This document shows, piece by piece, positions 59,749 to 64,000 of a stretch of 64,000 nt of DNA. A program made the translations under genes and the position numbers. Positions within the stretch are counted from its first letter, which is position 1. Every line of letters begins with the position of its first letter. The stretch is from the NCBI RefSeq assembly GCF_022376445.1, contig NW_025955119.1, forward strand, positions 1 to 64,000, written 5' to 3'. The stretch is from Fomitopsis serialis. Its lineage: Eukaryota; Basidiomycota; Agaricomycetes; Polyporales; Fomitopsidaceae. The notes under the pieces are model-generated. The model searched no databases. It saw only the letters and a program-made list of their open reading frames with translations, and was not told the DNA's origin.

Positions 59749-62700
59749 ATGGACTTTGAGCTTCAAGAAGAGCTGCAGGGCCTGCAAGACCTGGCCAACT
59801 ACGAGATCCCCAACGAACACGATATCCCTTTGCTCGACGCCCGCTCGGTCGCCCACGTCCTCGAGAATGCCGTCGAGGCTCTCGCCGAATCGTCCGACGC
59901 TATCGCGGATCCCCAGGTCTTCGATGCGTACCGCAGTATGCTGAAACACGCGGAGACGCTGCCTGGCCCGCTCATGAGCAAGATGCTCGACTCGATCACC
60001 TCAGGCTTTCAGGCGCAGGTAGAAGCGACCAACCGGGACTTGGACACGGAAGACCAACAGACGATCGCGGCTCACAAGAAGGCACTGGAGATGTACGGCT
60101 TTCTGTTGAATTGGTTTGTTGGTGCAGCAGAGAAGGTGAAGGGCCCCGGAGAAGAGGACGGCGCTGCCGCACCGGCCCCGAAGGCGCGGAGAGGGAGAGG
60201 GGGGAAGGCGGGTACCTCGAGACCGGCGGCGAGACGGAACGCAGAAGAGTGGACGTGGGTAGACCAAATCCCGCCAACATTGTCGCTGATCAGCAAGGTG
60301 CTGCGTCTGAAGACGCAACGAATATGGCAGACAACTGGTGAGCGCGACACTTTCATCAAGTGAGTACATGCATATCTTCTTCCGCTGGAAGCTGTCTCTG
60401 TGTTCCGCCACATGTCGCTCCTTGTCCCCGTTCTAACATGCTCTGCAGCTGTATCACCCGTCCAGCGTACCACGTTACTGAGAGCGAACAATACATGAAG
60501 TCCATCCACATCCGCACCGGTGTCTACAAAGTGATATGTCTGGCTGTCAAGTCGCATGGCCATGGCCTCGCCGCGCAGATCAGCATCATGCAGTCTCTGC
60601 AGTACTACGAGCACCTTTCGGAGCCGATGGCGGACCTGCTCGTTGTCCTTGCCAAGGAGTTCGACCACGCGCAACTTGGTGACGAGATCCTGCGAGAAAT
60701 AGCAGCGAAGAGCTTCAGTGCACAGGACTCGAAGGGCCCCAGGGCGTTCTCCCGCTTCCTTGTGCGACTCGCCGAGAACACACCCCGCTCGGTGCTGAAG
60801 CAAATCAGTCTGTTGCTCGGGCACCTGGACTCCGAAGTGAGTACGCCCGTCCTGGTCCGTAACAGTCCACTCACATTCCTCCAGTCCTACCCGATGCGCA
60901 TGGCCATAGTCGAAGTCATCGGCTGCCTGATCCGCGAGCTCTCCGCCACATCCGAAGCATCCAACGACGACCAGCAAACGCGCAAGCAGCTCGAGGGCCT
61001 CTTCGAGCTCCTCATCGAGCGCGTGATCGACGTGTCGTCCTACGTCCGCACCAAGGTGCTGACCGTCATGACCCGCCTGTGCGACCTGCAGCAGAAGTTC
61101 CCGCAGCAGCGCCTCGCGATGACGCGCGCTGCGGTGGACTCGCTCGAGGACAAGGGTGCGACGGTGCGCAAGGCGTCGGTGGTCCTGCTCGTGAGGCTGA
61201 TCGAGACGCACCCCTACGGCTTGATGTACGGAGGGGAGCTGAACCAGCTGGAGTGGGAGGCTAGGTACAAGGAGGTGTGCGCACAGCTGCAGGAGTTGGA
61301 GGGTGTGGTCGGGCGAGCTGCGGAGCGGGAAGGCAGCCAGGAAGAAGAGAACGAGGAGCAAGAGGAGGAGGAGGAAGTAGGGGGAGAGGGGGAAGAGGAT
61401 GGTGAGCGAAGCCGCAAGTCTCGTAAGCGGTGAATGCGTTTGTCCTCCATCGCTGAGGAAAGTGTACTCATTCCCGCAATCCAGCTCGAAGAAAATCAAG
61501 AGCGAAGATGATGACGAGATGGATGTGGACGAGGAAGAGGAAGAGGAAGGGGCAGATCAAGAGGAAGATCGCATGGACGAGGACGAGGATGATGAGCAGC
61601 CGCGCCCGCCAAAGAAGAAGTCCAAGAAGAAAGCACGCAAGTCTGAGATCGACATGGTCGCTCTTACCAATGAGCAGGAAGCTCTTGCTGCTCTGGAGGG
61701 CGACAAGATCCTTCACCTGCGTCTACGCAAGAAGTACTGCTCGGAAGGTCTTACCTACATTCGCCAGGTGGAGGAGGGCATGCAGACGGTGCAGAAACTG
61801 CTCGCTTCGACCAACAAGCTCGAGGTCTTGGAGGCGATGGACTTCTTCAAGACTGCTCATGACTACAAATTCGAAGGTGCAGAGGTAGGCTCTTGACAAC
61901 AGGGTGCAACGGACCATATGGTGACCTCTTCGCCGATGCAGGCTGGGATCAAGAGGATGCTGCACTTGATCTGGTCCAAAGACAACTCGCAAACGTCCGA
62001 CGAAGGCAAAGAGCTCAAAGGTGTTCGCTCACGTCTCCTTGAGTGCTATCGCCAGCTGTACTTCGACCCGGTGGCAGATCTGGACCCCAAGGGGAACATC
62101 AACCGCATCACCAAGAACATGATCGAGTTAGTGACCATGTTGTTACATACTTGACATTCCCCAGTGACGTCCATGGCCGTGTCACAGGTTGACCTACGGA
62201 GCAACGCTTGCTGAACTGACTAGTTTGGAGGAAATGATGCGCATTCTCATGGACGACAATCAGGTTCATACGGACGTCATCAATAAACTGTGGCAAGTCT
62301 ATGGTCAGTATGATTACTGTTCTTGTCCGGCCATCCATGAAGTAACTTTTGCAGGCTCGGAGCGACCATTGCCGAGGCCACAGCGGCGGGGTGCCGTCAT
62401 CATCCTCGGTATGCTTGCGCTTGCACGGAGAGGTGTGGTCGCAGATCGTGTAGAGACACTCGTCAAAACAGGGTTGGGCAAGCTGGGAATGGTATAAAAT
62501 TTAGTACCAACACGAACAGGAGGTGATACTGATCATCCCTCAGGCGGATCTCACACTGGCGAAGTACACCTGCGTTGCTCTGCAGAGGTTAAATGGTAGT
62601 GCGAAGAAAGTCAAAGGTGACTACAGCTTGATTCACTCGTATACAGCATTCGTCTGACTGTCGTGCCAAAAGGGTCACTGCTGGACAAGTCTTTGCGACT

Positions 62701-64000
62701 GGACATGGACAACCCGCTCTTCCGCAAGCTGCAAGATGCGATCGAACATCCAACTCGGTCGAAGGATTGGTTCAGCATGACAGAACAAGCCATCAACACC
62801 ATCTACGCGCTGGGCGAGCGACCGGACGTCGTCTGCGATACCATCATCAAGAACCTCACACGGCGCGCCTTCGCTGCTCAGGCGCGCGCAAAGACGCCTC
62901 AGCCGAAGGATCCTGACGCTATGGACGAGGATGAGTCTCAAGAGACCGTGAATGAGGGAGCAAACGCTTCGCAGGCGGACAACTCTCAGGCCAATGACTC
63001 TCAGTCAGACGAGTCCAAGGACACTGGTGACGCATTCGTCCTCAGCCAGCTTCTCTTCGTAGTGGGCCACGTTGCTATTAAGCACATTGTCTACCTCGAG
63101 CTGGTAGAACGCGAGTGGAAGCGCCAAAAGCACGAGAAAGAACTGGGTATGTACTGTGTGCTCGGCATTTGTTTACATCTGCTCAACGTATATCAGCGGA
63201 GAAAGCAGCCAAGAAGGGTGGCGCGGCAAATGCAGCCAAGGACCAAGAGGAGTTGGATCAAGTTGCTGGCAACGCAGAAGACGAGATCGGTGACAGGATA
63301 GCAGGCATCCGAGAATCCGAGCTGCTGTATGGCCCGGAATCGCTATTGGCGATCTATGGACCCATGACAGTGCATATATGCGGTAGTCCACACAAGTTCA
63401 AGGTATACTGATACGTATTTTCTGCGTTCCACTCGCTGAACACCGCCTAGAATCGAACCCTCCGTGCAGCAGCGACTCTGGCGTTCAGCAAATTCCTCTG
63501 TATCAGCTCCAAGTTCTGTGACGAGCACCACCATTTGCTCTTCAAGATACTCGAGACGTCAAAGGATCCGAATATCCGTAGCAATATCGTGATTGCGCTC
63601 GGAGACGTCGCTGTGTCGTTCAACAACATCGTTGACGAGAACAGCAATGAACTCTACAAGGGCCTCTCCGACATCGATCTCGTCGTCAAGAAGAACACGC
63701 TGATGGTGTTGACCCACCTCATCTTGAACGGCATGATCAAGGTGAAGGGACAGCTGGGAGAAATGGCGAAGTGCCTTGAAGACGAGGATGAGCGGATAGT
63801 CGATCTCGCGAAGCTGTTCTTCTCGGAACTGTCTACCAAGGACAATGCTATCTACAACAACCTTCCGGATGGTAAGCGAGGTCGACATTGCGGTGGTCCA
63901 TGCTAACGGATGCTACAACAGTGATCAGTCATTTGTCCGTAGGCGCCCATGCTGTTGAAGAGCCCTCCTTCCAAAGCACCATGCGATACATCTTCACATT
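59749..64000 (+). CDS. CND1: Condensin complex subunit 1 (Cnd1/Ycs4/NCAPD2), 3' end beyond window
   Basis: HEAT-repeat regulatory subunit of condensin, required for mitotic chromosome compaction. Exons: 59749-60359, 60449-60836, 60885-61429, 61485-61884, 61942-62126, 62188-62303, 62355-62491, 62544-62616, 62673-63146, 63197-63402, 63451-63871 and 63922 to the window end. N-terminal helices lead to TRPAYHVTESEQYMKS, HEAT repeats (VRTKVLTVMTRLCDLQQKF), and a long acidic then lysine-rich linker (61320-61650). The diagnostic core follows: ELLYGPESLLAIYGPM, HICGSPHKFK, DLVVKKNTLMVLTHLILNG, CLEDEDERIVDLAKLFF and KDNAIYNNLPDVISHLS. Splices at 61429 (GTGAAT donor) and 62672 (AAAAG acceptor) are weaker but are the ones I found that hold frame. 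Confidence 0.95.

Overview
This is a gene-sparse stretch of a filamentous basidiomycete genome, most likely a wood-decay polypore-type agaricomycete. The evidence is short GT-AG introns (about 48-90 nt) with GTRNGT donors and CTNAC-like branch sites, strong C-ending codon bias in the housekeeping genes, a plasma-membrane H+-ATPase of basidiomycete type, a DUF6533 seven-helix protein, F-box families and a bicupin oxalate decarboxylase. Nothing points to bacteria, a virus, rDNA or a telomere.

Layout. 1-4.1 kb has no recognisable gene. 4.2-5.7 kb holds the first member of an F-box family (FBA1). 8.0-17.0 kb is one block bounded by imperfect terminal inverted repeats and an imperfect 8-bp direct repeat. 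I read it as a roughly 9-kb DNA transposon filled with minisatellites and strand-polarised low-complexity DNA, with only the remnant of a spliced gene inside. 17.4-22.1 kb (+ strand) is FBA2, an oxalate decarboxylase fragment and a second F-box gene type (FBB1). 24.7-25.8 kb is a degenerate repeat block (X). 29.6-32.8 kb is PMA1. 33.4-38.7 kb carries three minus-strand genes: an unrecognised protein, a DUF6533 protein and a small coiled-coil protein. 40.1-41.5 kb is an old-yellow-enzyme-type oxidoreductase and 42.6-42.9 kb a small cysteine-rich secreted protein. 43.3-57.0 kb (- strand) is a decayed tandem array of the F-box/oxalate decarboxylase modules, ending in the only complete oxalate decarboxylase. 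59.2-64 kb is a divergent pair: RPB10 (-) and the condensin subunit gene CND1 (+, running off the window).

How it fits together. The repeated unit appears to be [FBA F-box gene - oxalate decarboxylase - FBB F-box gene - flank], present in both orientations around the PMA1/OYE core. Decay is complementary: one oxalate decarboxylase is intact (unit at 57 kb) and one FBB gene is intact (unit at 20 kb), while other copies have nonsense codons, frameshifts, a lost start codon, deletions or a 253-bp inserted element. All three FBA copies keep open reading frames. Exon structures below were worked out by hand from splice consensus, frame continuity and comparison among paralogues in the window; no database search was possible.
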